NCBI RefSeq assembly: GCF_004217285.1 | Contig: NZ_SHKS01000003.1 | Coordinates: 62,001-126,000 of the forward strand | Length of the DNA stretch: 64,000 bases | From: Streptomyces sp. BK239 | Lineage (GTDB): Bacteria; Actinomycetota; Actinomycetes; Streptomycetales; Streptomycetaceae | Direction: 5' to 3' | Part shown: positions 1 to 8,833 of the stretch, in pieces | Layout of the letters: each line of letters starts with the position of its first letter | How positions within the stretch are numbered: position 1 is the first letter of the stretch | Notes under the pieces: generated by a model | The model's input: only the letters and a program-made list of their open reading frames with translations | Database searches by the model: none | What the model was told of the DNA's origin: nothing | Program-made: the position numbers and the translations under genes

Positions 1-142
1 CGGTACCCCAGCATTGTCGCGCGAAGCCGCACTGGAAGGTCGGCGTACCCGTCTGCAAGCTCCAACGGTGCTGGACCCGCTGGGGTTCCCGGTCGTGCCG
101 CGGGGCTTGGGCCGTCTGGTCACCGCACCCCGCCCGTACGGC

Positions 143-703
143 TCAACCGCCGTAGACGTGGGGCGCGAGCGTACCGACGAACGGGAGGTTGCGGTACTTC
201 TCGGCGTAGTCGAGGCCGTAGCCGACGACGAACTCGTTGGGGATGTCGAAGCCGACCCACTCGACGTCGATGGCGACCTTCGCGGCCTCGGGCTTGCGCA
301 GCAGCGTGCACACCTTGAGGGAGGCGGGCTCGCGCGAGCCGAGGTTGGACAGCAGCCAGGACAGGGTCAGGCCGGAGTCGATGATGTCCTCGACGATGAG
401 GACGTGCCGGCCCTTGATGTCGGTGTCGAGGTCCTTGAGGATCCGCACCACACCGGAGGACTGGGTGCCCGCGCCGTAGGAGGACACGGCCATCCAGTCC
501 ATGGTGACGGGGGTGGACAGCGCCCGGGCGAGGTCGGCCATGACCATTACCGCGCCCTTGAGGACGCCGACGATGAGCAGGTCCTTGCCCGCGTACTCCG
601 CGTCGATCTTCGCCGCCAGCTCGGCGAGCTTGGCGTCGATCTCTTCCTTGGTGATGAGCACCTTCTTGAGGTCGGCACCCATGTCTTTCGCGTCCACCCG
701 CAT
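143..703 (-). CDS. hpt: Hypoxanthine phosphoribosyltransferase
   Basis: Purine salvage enzyme of the cytoplasm that joins hypoxanthine (or guanine) to PRPP to give IMP or GMP. The 186-residue product has the type I phosphoribosyltransferase PRPP loop, [10 protein letters not shown] at about residues 104-113, and ends PHVYGG as in other Streptomyces Hpt proteins. I chose the ATG at 703 (MRVDAKDMG). An internal ATG at 682 (MGADLKK) is also possible and has a comparable upstream purine run. The gene lies 59 bp downstream of tilS on the same strand, so the two are probably cotranscribed, an arrangement common in Gram-positives where ftsH follows hpt. The ftsH position falls outside this window. 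The protein is full length and the assignment is secure. Confidence 0.95.
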   Translation of the reverse strand: MRVDAKDMGADLKKVLITKEEIDAKLAELAAKIDAEYAGKDLLIVGVLKGAVMVMADLARALSTPVTMDWMAVSSYGAGTQSSGVVRILKDLDTDIKGRHVLIVEDIIDSGLTLSWLLSNLGSREPASLKVCTLLRKPEAAKVAIDVEWVGFDIPNEFVVGYGLDYAEKYRNLPFVGTLAPHVYGG

Positions 704-762
704 CACTTTCGGTCGTCCCACCGGCCGGCCGCCCCTCCACGCGGTGCCGGAGGGGTCCGGAT

Positions 763-1824
763 TCAGCCTTGCCGAATCACCAGTCTGCCACCCTGGCGCT
801 GGGCCACGACTTTGCCGGGGAGATTGATGGCGCCCTGCCCGCGCCAGCCGGTGATCAGCCGGTCGATCTCCTCGATGTGCCGGGCGAAGAGCGAGCCGGC
901 CGGCGCGCCCGCGTCGATGGCTGCGCGGCGCAGGATGCGCCGTCGTACGGCGGGCGGCAGGGCGTAGAGCTTGGCGCACTCCAGCAGGCCCGTCGCGTCC
1001 CGTACGGAGGTCTCGGCCTGGCCGGCCCAGGCGTCGAGGGCGTCGGCGTCGTCGCGGGAGAGCTGGGCCGTCCGGGCGAGGGCTTCGACGACGCCCTTGC
1101 CGAGGGCCTTCTCCAGCGCGGGCAGGCCCTCGTGGCGCAGCCGGGAGCGCGTGTAGGCCGGGTCGGTGTTGTGCGGGTCGTCCCAGACCGGCAGGGACTG
1201 GGCCATGCAGGCCTTGCGGGCGGTCTGCCGGTCGAGGGCGAGGAAGGGGCGCCGGTAGCGGCCGCCGGCCCCCGAGACCGCGGCCATCCCGGACAGGGAG
1301 CGGATGCCGGAGCCGCGGGCGAGGCCGAGGAGGACGGTCTCCGCCTGGTCGTCGCGGGTGTGGCCGAGCAGGACCGCGGCGGCGCCGTGGCGTTCGGCGA
1401 CGGCGTCCAGGGCGGCGTAGCGTGCGTCGCGGGCGGCCGCCTCGGGGCCGCCCTGCCGCCCGACGGTGACGGCGATGGCCTCGACGGGATCGAGGCCGAG
1501 TTCGCGAAGCCGCAGGACGACTTCGTCGGCCCGCTGGTCGGAGCCGGCCTGGAGACCGTGGTCGACGGTGACGCCGCCGGCGCGGATGCCCAGCTTGGGG
1601 GCTTCGAAGGCGAGGGCGGAGGCGAGCGCCATGGAGTCGGCGCCGCCGGAGCACGCGACGAGCACGAGCGGCGGGCGCGGGCGCTCGTGCGGTGGGGCGT
1701 CGGAGCCGCGAGGGGCCTCGGCGGGGGCCGGGGCTCCGGGGGCGCCGGTGTGGTCGTTGAGGATGTCGTGGAGGACGCGGCGGACCGCCAGGCGTATCGC
1801 CGCGACCGCAGGATGGGGACCCAT
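763..1824 (-). CDS. tilS: tRNA(Ile)-lysidine synthetase
   Basis: ATP-dependent enzyme that converts C34 of the tRNA-Ile(CAU) anticodon to lysidine, so that this tRNA reads AUA and is charged with isoleucine. The 353-residue protein carries the N-type ATP-pyrophosphatase PP-loop SGGADS at residues 59-64, followed by a conserved [14 protein letters not shown] segment, and a C-terminal helical region. Length is normal for an actinobacterial TilS lacking the extended E. coli C-terminus. The ATG at 1824 gives an N-terminus aligned with the family. A proline/alanine-rich linker (about residues 28-50) precedes the PP-loop. It lies directly upstream of hpt. The 172 bp before it hold no further gene and probably contain the promoter. 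Confidence 0.93.
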   Translation of the reverse strand: MGPHPAVAAIRLAVRRVLHDILNDHTGAPGAPAPAEAPRGSDAPPHERPRPPLVLVACSGGADSMALASALAFEAPKLGIRAGGVTVDHGLQAGSDQRADEVVLRLRELGLDPVEAIAVTVGRQGGPEAAARDARYAALDAVAERHGAAAVLLGHTRDDQAETVLLGLARGSGIRSLSGMAAVSGAGGRYRRPFLALDRQTARKACMAQSLPVWDDPHNTDPAYTRSRLRHEGLPALEKALGKGVVEALARTAQLSRDDADALDAWAGQAETSVRDATGLLECAKLYALPPAVRRRILRRAAIDAGAPAGSLFARHIEEIDRLITGWRGQGAINLPGKVVAQRQGGRLVIRQG

Positions 1825-1996
1825 GTCCGGTTCCCTTCAATGAAGTTGTCGGGGGTGAGCCCGAGTCCGGTCACGCAGAGTGTGTAGATGGTGACAGAAC
1901 CGGGCCGCTCCCCGAGCATTGCACGCCTACGAGAGGCTCACGGTCCCTCGGACGGGTGATTGCGAGGGCGTTCGCCTGCCGTTCGGCGTTCTCACG

Positions 1997-3127
1997 TCAC
2001 GCCGGGTCGGCCTTGCGGTGCACCCGGGCGACCCAGTCCGCCGGTTTGGCGATCTCGGCCTTGGTGGGGAGCGTGTTGGGGGAGGTCCACACCCGGTTGA
2101 AGCCGTCCATGCCGACCTGGTCGACGACGGCCCGCACGAAGCGTTCGCCGTCCTTGTACTGCCGGAGCTTGGCGTCCAGGCCGAGGAGCTTGCGCAGGGC
2201 CATGTCCAGGCGGGAGGCGCCCTTGGCGCGGCGCTGCTGGAACTTCTCGCGGATCTCGGCCACGGTCGGCACGACGTCCGGTCCCACGCCGTCCATGACG
2301 AAGTCGGCGTGACCCTCCAGGAGGGACATCACGGCGGTGAGGCGGGCGAGGATCTCGCGCTGGGCGGGGCTCTGGACGAGTTCGACGAGAGAGTGCCCGC
2401 CGTCGTCCTCCTCGCCCTCGGGGCGGCCGCCGGCGAGGGACTGGGCGGCCTCACGGACGCGTTCCAGGAAGGTCATGGGGTCGACGTCGGTCTCCGCCAG
2501 GAACGACTGGATCTCGCCCTCGAGGTGGTCGCGCAGCCAGGGCACCGCGGAGAACTGGGTGCGGTGGGTCTCCTCGTGCAGGCACACCCAGAGGCGGAAG
2601 TCGTGCGGGTCGACGTCGAGTTCGCGCTCGACGTGCACGATGTTCGGCGCCACGAGGAGGAGCCGGCCCGCGCCGTTGCCGCCGGGGAGTTCGCGGGCGG
2701 CGGGCGCGAAGGTCTCGTACTGGCCGAGGACGCGGGAGGCCAGGAACGAGAGCAGCATGCCCAGTTCGACGCCGGTGACCTTGCCGCCGACGGCGCTGAG
2801 GACGGTGCCGCCGGCGCCGCCGCCACGGCGTTCCTGCATCTTCTCCAGGAGGGGCTTGAGGATCTCGCGGAAGCCGGCGACGTTCGCCCGGACCCAGCCG
2901 GGGCGGTCGACGACGAGGACGGGGGTGTCGTGGGTCTCCTCGGTGCCCAGACCGGTGAAGCCCCGGACGTGCCCCTCCGAGGCCTTGGCGTGCCGGCGCA
3001 ACTCGGCGACGACGGCCCGGGCCTCGTCCCGGCTCACGTCGGGCCCCGGCCGCACGAGCCGCGTCGCGGTCGCCACCGCGAGATCCCAGTCGACCATCCC
3101 GGAAGAGGCACCACCGATGCTCGTCAT
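1997..3127 (-). CDS. Zincin-like metallohydrolase (DUF2342 / F420-associated family)
   Basis: A 376-residue protein of the actinobacterial zincin_2 (DUF2342) family, some members of which are annotated as 'coenzyme F420 biosynthesis associated' from phylogenetic profiling only. A HEETH zinc-binding motif lies at residues 184-188, followed by RTQF, as expected for a zinc-dependent metallohydrolase, although no substrate is established. No signal peptide or membrane helix is visible, so it is probably cytoplasmic. It sits between dacB and tilS on the same strand. The same order occurs, to my recollection, in S. coelicolor. The start at 3127 (MTSIGG) is the only convincing one before the conserved MVDWDLA segment. 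Family assignment is firm; function is unknown. Confidence 0.85.
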   Translation of the reverse strand: MTSIGGASSGMVDWDLAVATATRLVRPGPDVSRDEARAVVAELRRHAKASEGHVRGFTGLGTEETHDTPVLVVDRPGWVRANVAGFREILKPLLEKMQERRGGGAGGTVLSAVGGKVTGVELGMLLSFLASRVLGQYETFAPAARELPGGNGAGRLLLVAPNIVHVERELDVDPHDFRLWVCLHEETHRTQFSAVPWLRDHLEGEIQSFLAETDVDPMTFLERVREAAQSLAGGRPEGEEDDGGHSLVELVQSPAQREILARLTAVMSLLEGHADFVMDGVGPDVVPTVAEIREKFQQRRAKGASRLDMALRKLLGLDAKLRQYKDGERFVRAVVDQVGMDGFNRVWTSPNTLPTKAEIAKPADWVARVHRKADPA

Positions 3128-3258
3128 GTGTCAACCGTACGTGAGGCCCGCGACCACGGGCAGAGCGCGAAGCCCCCTCGGCGGTCCCGGCGTGCTGTGA
3201 TCCGGGCGGCGGCCCGGCGGGTGGTCCTCGCGAGCCCGCCCGAGCCGATCGGTCCGTC

Positions 3259-4923
3259 TCAGGTGCAGCCGCACGTCGCCAGGGCTGTCGCCGCCCGGTC
3301 CAGGGCCGACTGGGCCGACGCGGGGTCCGTCGTCTGCGAGGTGAGGACGGCGAAGGCCAGCAGGCGGCCGTTCTTGTCGACGGCCGTGCCGGCGAGGGTG
3401 TTGACGCCGGTGAGGGTGCCGGTCTTGGCGCGGACGATGCCGGCCGCGCCGTCGGCGTAGCGGGCGCTGAGGGTGCCGGTGAACCCGGCGACGGGCAGGC
3501 CGGTCAGGGCCGGGCGGAGGTCGGGGCGGGCGGGGTCGCCGGCTTTGGCGAGGAGCGTCGTGAGGAGGTTCGCCGTGAGGCGGTCGCCGCGGTCGAGGCC
3601 GCTGCCGTCCCTGAACACCGCGCCCGACAGGGGCACTCCGAGCCCCTCGAGCTGCTTCTGGACGGCCTTTCCGGCGCCGGCGAAGTCGGGGCGGACGCCG
3701 GCCGCCACGGCGGTCTGGCGGGCGAGGGCCTCGGCGATGTCGTTGTCGCTGTTGGTCAGCATGCGTTCGACGAGGACGGACAGGGGCGGCGAGGACACCG
3801 AGGCGAGGGTCACCGCGCGCGCGGTCGCCTTGGACGGGCCGGGGGACGTGGCGCCGATGCCGCGGGCGCGCAGGGCCTCGGCGAACGTGCGGGCGGCTTC
3901 GGCCGCGGGGTCGGGGACGCGGGCCGCCGGGCCGCTCGTGGAGCCGTCGGTGCGGCCCTCGTCGACCGTGAGGGCGGTGACGCGGGCGAGGTTGTCGTTG
4001 ACCCCGATGGGGTGAACTTCGGAGCCGGCGTACAGGGTGGTGTCGTAGGAGAGCGTCGCGCGGGTGATGCCACGTTTCTTCAGGGCGGCGGCGGTCGCGT
4101 CGGCGAGGGTGGTCAGGTCGGCCCAGCCCTCGGCGTTGCGGCGGCCGGCGAGGGTGGGATCGCCGCCGCCGACGAGGACCACTTCGCCGGTGCCGGGTTC
4201 GAGGGCGACGCGGGTGGTGAGGTGGTGGTCGGCGCCCATCGCGGAGAGCGCGGCGACCGCGGTGGCGATCTTCGTGGTGGAGGCCGGCGTGAACGGCCGG
4301 TCCGCGCCCGCGCCGTACAGCCGCCGCCCGGAGGCGACGTCGACGACGGCGGCCGCGCGGCTCGCGCCGAGCGCGGGGTCGGCCAGGAGCGGGTCCAGCA
4401 CGCGCGCGAGGGCCGCGGAGGAGCCGGGTGCGGACCTGACGGGGGTCTGGCCGCCGCCGAGACCGGTGAGGACGGACGCGGCGCTCGGGGCGGGCCGCGG
4501 CGTGCCCGACGTTCCGGACGCATCGGATCCACCGGACGCCCGGGACGTGTCGCCCCCGTGACCGTGATCTGCGCCACCCGTCCGTTCCAGTGCGGCGGCC
4601 CGGTCCCGCTCGGCCGTACGCTGACCCGTGGAGTCCCAGGGGCCGGCGGCCGTCACCACGCCGGCGGCCAGGGCCAGCCCGGCGGTCGCCGCACCCGCGG
4701 AGTACTGCCAGGCCCGGCCGGCCTTCGGCCTCGTGATCCGCGCGAGCTGCGGTTTCGCCGCCTGTGTGAGCCGTACGACCTGCGGCTTCGCGGCAGCCGC
4801 CGCGCGCGCGAGACGCGGTCGTACGACCTCTGCGGCCTGTGCCAGACGCGGTCGTACGGCGTCCACGGCCCGCACCACGTGCGGTCTCGCGGCGCGCCAC
4901 GGCCTCAGCTCGGGCACGATCAC
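3259..4923 (-). CDS. dacB: D-alanyl-D-alanine carboxypeptidase/endopeptidase (PBP4 type)
   Basis: Low-molecular-mass class C penicillin-binding protein that trims or cuts peptidoglycan cross-links outside the membrane. The 554-residue product has a cytoplasmic N-terminus, one membrane helix (about residues 75-94), a serine/glycine-rich linker and a peptidase S13 domain. The catalytic motifs are present: SxxK at S215-TT-K218, SDN in the TNSDND segment, and KTG in VRAKTGTLTG. An unusual feature is the N-terminal segment (residues 13-67), made of five tandem 11-residue repeats of the form R/K-P-x-L/V, strongly basic and placed before the membrane helix. It is transcribed away from ppa, with 79 bp between the two starts. 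The enzymatic class is clear; the role of the repeats is unknown. Confidence 0.92.
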   Translation of the reverse strand: MIVPELRPWRAARPHVVRAVDAVRPRLAQAAEVVRPRLARAAAAAKPQVVRLTQAAKPQLARITRPKAGRAWQYSAGAATAGLALAAGVVTAAGPWDSTGQRTAERDRAAALERTGGADHGHGGDTSRASGGSDASGTSGTPRPAPSAASVLTGLGGGQTPVRSAPGSSAALARVLDPLLADPALGASRAAAVVDVASGRRLYGAGADRPFTPASTTKIATAVAALSAMGADHHLTTRVALEPGTGEVVLVGGGDPTLAGRRNAEGWADLTTLADATAAALKKRGITRATLSYDTTLYAGSEVHPIGVNDNLARVTALTVDEGRTDGSTSGPAARVPDPAAEAARTFAEALRARGIGATSPGPSKATARAVTLASVSSPPLSVLVERMLTNSDNDIAEALARQTAVAAGVRPDFAGAGKAVQKQLEGLGVPLSGAVFRDGSGLDRGDRLTANLLTTLLAKAGDPARPDLRPALTGLPVAGFTGTLSARYADGAAGIVRAKTGTLTGVNTLAGTAVDKNGRLLAFAVLTSQTTDPASAQSALDRAATALATCGCT

Positions 4924-5002
4924 CAGCCCCTTTCGCGATCACACACCTGCGTGAGGGACACTTAACCACCAGAACTATGTGCTGATCATGGAGGAGCCAC
5001 CG

Positions 5003-5494
5003 GTGGAGTTCGACGTCACGATCGAGATCCCGAAGGGTTCGCGGAACAAGTACGAGGTGGACCACGAGACCGGTCGGATCCGCCTGGACCGTCGACTCTT
5101 CACCTCGACCGCCTACCCGACCGACTACGGATTCGTCGAGAACACCCTCGGCGAGGACGGCGACCCGCTGGACGCGCTCGTCATCCTGGACGAGCCGACC
5201 TTCCCGGGCTGCCTCATCCGCTGCCGCGCCATCGGCATGTTCCGGATGACGGACGAGGCCGGCGGCGACGACAAGCTGCTGTGCGTCCCGGCGACCGACC
5301 CGCGCGTGGAGCACCTGCGTGACATCCACCACGTGTCGGAGTTCGACCGCCTGGAGATCCAGCACTTCTTCGAGGTCTACAAGGACCTGGAGCCGGGCAA
5401 GTCCGTCGAGGGCGCCGACTGGGTCGGCCGCACCGACGCCGAGGCCGAGATCGAGCGGTCGTACAAGCGCTTCAAGGACCAGGGCGGTCACTGA
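5003..5494 (+). CDS. ppa: Inorganic pyrophosphatase
   Basis: Cytoplasmic family I soluble pyrophosphatase, which hydrolyses PPi to two phosphates and drives biosynthetic reactions forward. The 163-residue protein contains the metal-binding signature DGDPLD at residues 52-57 (D52, D54, D57) and the conserved substrate-site residues of its N-terminal half (KYEVD, DYGF). I placed the start at the GTG at 5003, because GGAGGAG lies six bases upstream. The longer frame beginning at 4979 would place this ribosome-binding site inside the gene. It is divergent from dacB and is followed by a strong hairpin. A membrane H+-pyrophosphatase is encoded elsewhere in the window, so the strain has both PPi-consuming enzymes. 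Confidence 0.96.
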   Translation: MEFDVTIEIPKGSRNKYEVDHETGRIRLDRRLFTSTAYPTDYGFVENTLGEDGDPLDALVILDEPTFPGCLIRCRAIGMFRMTDEAGGDDKLLCVPATDPRVEHLRDIHHVSEFDRLEIQHFFEVYKDLEPGKSVEGADWVGRTDAEAEIERSYKRFKDQGGH

Positions 5495-5550
5495 CCTCCC
5501 CCCGGTCCGGACGACGCCCTGAGCGCGAGGTCCCGCCGGACGGGGCCCGG

Positions 5551-5576
5551 GGGCCGCACACGTGCGTGTGCGGCCC
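5551..5576 (+). terminator. Rho-independent-like terminator after ppa
   Basis: A perfect 11-bp inverted repeat (GGGCCGCACAC / GTGTGCGGCCC) with a GTGC loop, followed by TTTCGTC. It lies 57 bp after the ppa stop and before the next gene on the same strand, so it probably separates the two transcripts. Confidence 0.8.
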
Positions 5577-5669
5577 TTTCGTCTGCCCGTTTGCGACCTG
5601 CACGCATACGTGTGCGTCATCCGCGCATACTGAGGCCTACGGGATGTGTCGTTCAGGGAGCGTTGCTCA

Positions 5670-7334
5670 GTGTCGGAGGCGGAGGACCGCAAGCCGCAGT
5701 CGGACGAGGCGAGGAGCGCGTTCGACTCCGAGATCACTTCGGAGTTCGCGATCCCCCGGGGACTGGCCGTCTCCCGGGCGGGGGGCGAGTCGGAGACCAC
5801 GTCGGAGTTCTCCGTGCCGCAGGGGCTGGACACCCCGCAGCCGGCCTCCGGCGAACCCGAGGGGTCGGCGTTCAGCACCCCGAGAACGTACAGCTCCCGG
5901 CAGGCCCCGGCAGCGTTCACGCCCGCCGAGGGCTTTCCGGTGGTCAGCCTCACCAAGGACGTGCCCTGGCAGGACCGGATGCGCACGATGCTGCGCATGC
6001 CGGTGGCCGAGCGGCCCGCGCCGGAGCGGGCGCCGAAGACGGAGGAGGACGAGGGCCCGGCCGTCCCGCGCGTCCTCGACCTGACGCTGCGTATCGGTGA
6101 GCTGCTGCTGGCGGGCGGCGAGGGCGCCGAGGACGTGGAGGCCGCGATGTTCGCGGTGTGCCGCTCCTACGGGCTCGACCGCTGCGAGCCGAACGTCACC
6201 TTCACGCTGCTGTCGATCTCCTACCAGCCCTCGCTGGTGGAGGACCCGGTGACGGCCTCACGGACCGTGCGGCGCCGCGGCACCGACTACACGCGCCTGG
6301 CGGCCGTCTTCCAGCTCGTCGACGACCTCAGCGACCCCGAGACGCAGATCTCCCTGGAGGAGGCCTACCGCCGTCTCGCGGAGATACGTCGCAACCGGCA
6401 CCCCTACCCCACCTGGGTGCTGACCTCGGCGAGCGGACTGCTCGCGGGCGCGGCCTCGGTGCTGGTCGGCGGCGACCTGATCGTGTTCGTGGCGGCGGCG
6501 CTCGGCGCGATGCTCGGCGACCGGCTGGCCTGGCTGTGCGCGGGGCGCGGGCTGCCGGAGTTCTACCAGTTCCTGGTCGCCGCGATGCCGCCCGCCGCGA
6601 TCGGGGCCGCGCTGACGCTGACGCACGTCGACGTGGAGGCCTCCGCGGTCATCACCGGTGGACTGTTCGCGCTGCTGCCCGGGCGGGCGCTGGTGGCGGG
6701 CGTGCAGGACGGTCTGACCGGTTTCTACATCACCGCCGCGGCACGACTGCTGGAGGTCATGTACTTCTTCGTCGGCATCGTGCTCGGCGTGCTGGTGATG
6801 CTGTACGTGGGCGTGCAGCTCGGCGCGCACCTCAACCCCGACGCCGCCCTGGGCATCAGCAAGCGTCCGCTGTGGTCGATCGCCGCGTCGATGCTGCTGT
6901 CGCTGACCTTCGCGGTGCTGCTCCAGCAGGAGCGGGCCACCGTGCTCGCCGTGACGCTGAACGGCGGCGTGGCCTGGTCGGTGTTCGGCGCGATGCACTA
7001 CGCCGGCGACATCTCCCCCGTCGCGTCCACGGCGGTCGCGGCCGGGGTGGTGGGCCTGTTCGGGCAGCTGCTGGCGCGGTACCGGTTCGCTTCGGCGCTG
7101 CCGTACACGACGGCCGCGATCGGTCCGCTGCTGCCCGGTTCGGCCACCTACTTCGGGCTGCTGGCGTTCGCTCAGAACAAGGTGGACGCCGGGCTGGTGT
7201 CCCTGACGAAGGCAGCGGCGCTGGCCATGGCCATCGCCATCGGGGTGAACCTGGGGTCGGAGATCTCGCGGATGTTCCTGCGGATCGGGTCGGCGGAGAA
7301 GCGGCGGGCCGCCAAGCGGACGCGAGGCTTCTGA
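5670..7334 (+). CDS. Threonine/serine exporter family membrane protein (ThrE-like)
   Basis: The 554-residue protein has a hydrophilic N-terminal region (about 120 residues), the ThrE domain beginning near RVLDLTLRIGELLLAGGEGAEDVEAA, and about ten membrane helices with the second ThrE domain at the end. Family members such as corynebacterial ThrE export threonine and serine by proton antiport; the substrate here is inferred. The GTG at 5670 is preferred because GGGAG lies nine bases upstream. The N-terminal region contains a duplicated short module, SExTSEFxxPxGL, spaced about 25 residues apart, which is not part of the transport domain. It ends 49 bp before the convergent DedA gene. Confidence 0.85.
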   Translation: MSEAEDRKPQSDEARSAFDSEITSEFAIPRGLAVSRAGGESETTSEFSVPQGLDTPQPASGEPEGSAFSTPRTYSSRQAPAAFTPAEGFPVVSLTKDVPWQDRMRTMLRMPVAERPAPERAPKTEEDEGPAVPRVLDLTLRIGELLLAGGEGAEDVEAAMFAVCRSYGLDRCEPNVTFTLLSISYQPSLVEDPVTASRTVRRRGTDYTRLAAVFQLVDDLSDPETQISLEEAYRRLAEIRRNRHPYPTWVLTSASGLLAGAASVLVGGDLIVFVAAALGAMLGDRLAWLCAGRGLPEFYQFLVAAMPPAAIGAALTLTHVDVEASAVITGGLFALLPGRALVAGVQDGLTGFYITAAARLLEVMYFFVGIVLGVLVMLYVGVQLGAHLNPDAALGISKRPLWSIAASMLLSLTFAVLLQQERATVLAVTLNGGVAWSVFGAMHYAGDISPVASTAVAAGVVGLFGQLLARYRFASALPYTTAAIGPLLPGSATYFGLLAFAQNKVDAGLVSLTKAAALAMAIAIGVNLGSEISRMFLRIGSAEKRRAAKRTRGF

Positions 7335-7337
7335 GCC

Positions 7338-7368
7338 GGGGCGCAGCCTTTCTGGAGGGCCGCGCCCC
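7338..7368. terminator. Possible bidirectional terminator
   Basis: A 7-bp inverted repeat GGGGCGC / GCGCCCC with a 17-base loop fills the 49-bp gap between the convergent ThrE-like and DedA genes. There is no clear T-tract, so the call rests mainly on position. Confidence 0.35.
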
Positions 7369-7383
7369 TCGTCAGTCGCGGGC

Positions 7384-8271
7384 TCAGTATCCGCCGTTGT
7401 AGGGGTACTGGCCGTTCTGGTTCTGCGGGTGCTGCGGGTGCTGGGTGTTCTGGGGGGCGCCGTAGGTCTGCTGCTGCGGCTGCCAGTCCTGCTGGGGGTA
7501 CTGCTGCCCGCCGCCGTAGTAGTCGTCCTGCTGGTTGCCCGGCCGGCCGTAAGGCTCGTTCTGGTCGATGCGGCGGAGCTGCGTGGTCGCGTCGTCCATG
7601 ACGGGGGCCGCGACCTGCTGCTGGGCGTGGGCCGGCTGCTGGGCCGCCGCGCGCTTCTTCTTGGACCGCTCCCGGAGGAACTCGATGAGGATCGGGACGA
7701 CGGAGACGAGCACGATGAGGATCAGGATCGCCTCGACGTTCGTCTTGATGAACTTGATCTGGCCGAGCCAGTACCCGGCGAGGGTGACGCCCGTGCCCCA
7801 GGCGACGCCGCCGATGATGTTGTAGGCGAGGAACGTGCGGTACTTCATGCTGCCTGCGCCGGCCACGATGGGCGCGAAGGTGCGCACGATCGGCACGAAG
7901 CGGGCGAGGACGATCGCCTTCGGGCCGTACTTCTCCATGAACTCGTGCGCCTTCTCCAGGTTCTCCTGTTTGAAGAGCTTGGAGTTCGGGCGGTTGAAGA
8001 GCTTGGGCCCGAGGAACTTGCCGATCATGTAACCCACTTGGTCACCGACGACCGCCGCGAGCACGATGAGCGTGCAGACCAGCCACAGGGGCTGGGAGAT
8101 GTACTGGCCCTCGGCCACGAAGAGGCCCGCCGTGAACAGCAGGGAGTCACCGGGGAGGAAGGCGAACAGGCCGGACTCGGCGAAGACGATCAGCAGGATG
8201 CCGGGCAGGCTGAAGGTCTCGATCAGATAGTCCGGGCTGAGCCACTCGGGGCCTAGCGCAAGCGTGGTCAC
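7384..8271 (-). CDS. DedA family membrane protein
   Basis: A 295-residue integral membrane protein of the DedA/VTT (SNARE-associated) family. Members act in membrane lipid flipping (undecaprenyl phosphate or phosphatidylethanolamine recycling) and membrane homeostasis. The family motifs are visible: F-L-PGD-S near the N-terminus (FAFLPGDSLLF), G-x-x-x-G segments in VGDQVGYMIGKFLG, and RFVPIVRTFAPIVAGAG. A long hydrophilic C-terminal tail, very rich in Gln, Tyr, Pro and Gly, follows the last helix and is probably cytoplasmic and disordered. The GTG at 8271 was chosen over upstream starts because CAGGAGC lies about eight bases before it and the upstream extension is non-hydrophobic. It is divergent from the YbjQ gene. 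Confidence 0.88.
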   Translation of the reverse strand: MTTLALGPEWLSPDYLIETFSLPGILLIVFAESGLFAFLPGDSLLFTAGLFVAEGQYISQPLWLVCTLIVLAAVVGDQVGYMIGKFLGPKLFNRPNSKLFKQENLEKAHEFMEKYGPKAIVLARFVPIVRTFAPIVAGAGSMKYRTFLAYNIIGGVAWGTGVTLAGYWLGQIKFIKTNVEAILILIVLVSVVPILIEFLRERSKKKRAAAQQPAHAQQQVAAPVMDDATTQLRRIDQNEPYGRPGNQQDDYYGGGQQYPQQDWQPQQQTYGAPQNTQHPQHPQNQNGQYPYNGGY

Positions 8272-8413
8272 GGGGATGTGGCTCCTGCTGTGGGGTACGG
8301 GCTGGGGGGTACGGGCCGGGCTGGCTGCCCAAACGTACAACGCAACCGGCCCCGCCCAGGTTCCAAGGCGTTCCCAGGATGCACTGTGCCTCCGCTTGGG
8401 CAAACCTGTGGAC

Positions 8414-8779
8414 ATGGGCATCGAGGACTACGGCGGCGGCCAGGGGCCCCAGCCGGACGTACTGGTCGTCACCACCAACGACGTACCCGGGCACCGGGTC
8501 GAGCAGGTCATCGGCGAGGTCTTCGGGCTGACGGTGCGCTCGCGGCACCTGGGCAGCCAGATCGGCGCCGGCCTGAAGTCGATGATCGGCGGCGAGCTGA
8601 AGGGCCTCACCAAGACGCTCGTGGAGACCCGCAACCAGGCCATGGAGCGGCTCGTCGAGCAGGCACGCGTGCGTGGCGCCAACGCGGTGCTGGCGTTCCG
8701 CTTCGACGTGACGGAGGCCGCGGACGTGGGCACCGAGGTGTGCGCCTACGGGACGGCGGTGGTCGTGGCCCGGGAGTGA
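8414..8779 (+). CDS. YbjQ family (UPF0145) protein
   Basis: A 121-residue protein of the YbjQ/UPF0145 family. These are small proteins that assemble into rings in known structures and lack a settled biochemical role. The product is soluble, begins MGIEDYGGGQ, and contains the family's VVTTNDVPGHRV and GANAVLAFRFDV segments. A GTG two codons upstream (8408) could also serve. It is divergent from DedA and convergent with tipA; the gap to tipA is 54 bp. From memory the S. coelicolor protein at this position carries the same UPF number. Confidence 0.88.
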   Translation: MGIEDYGGGQGPQPDVLVVTTNDVPGHRVEQVIGEVFGLTVRSRHLGSQIGAGLKSMIGGELKGLTKTLVETRNQAMERLVEQARVRGANAVLAFRFDVTEAADVGTEVCAYGTAVVVARE

Positions 8780-8833
8780 CCCCGGGCCACACCGGTGCGC
8801 GGCGCCTGTCGTGCGGTTCCTCGGAGGGACCCG

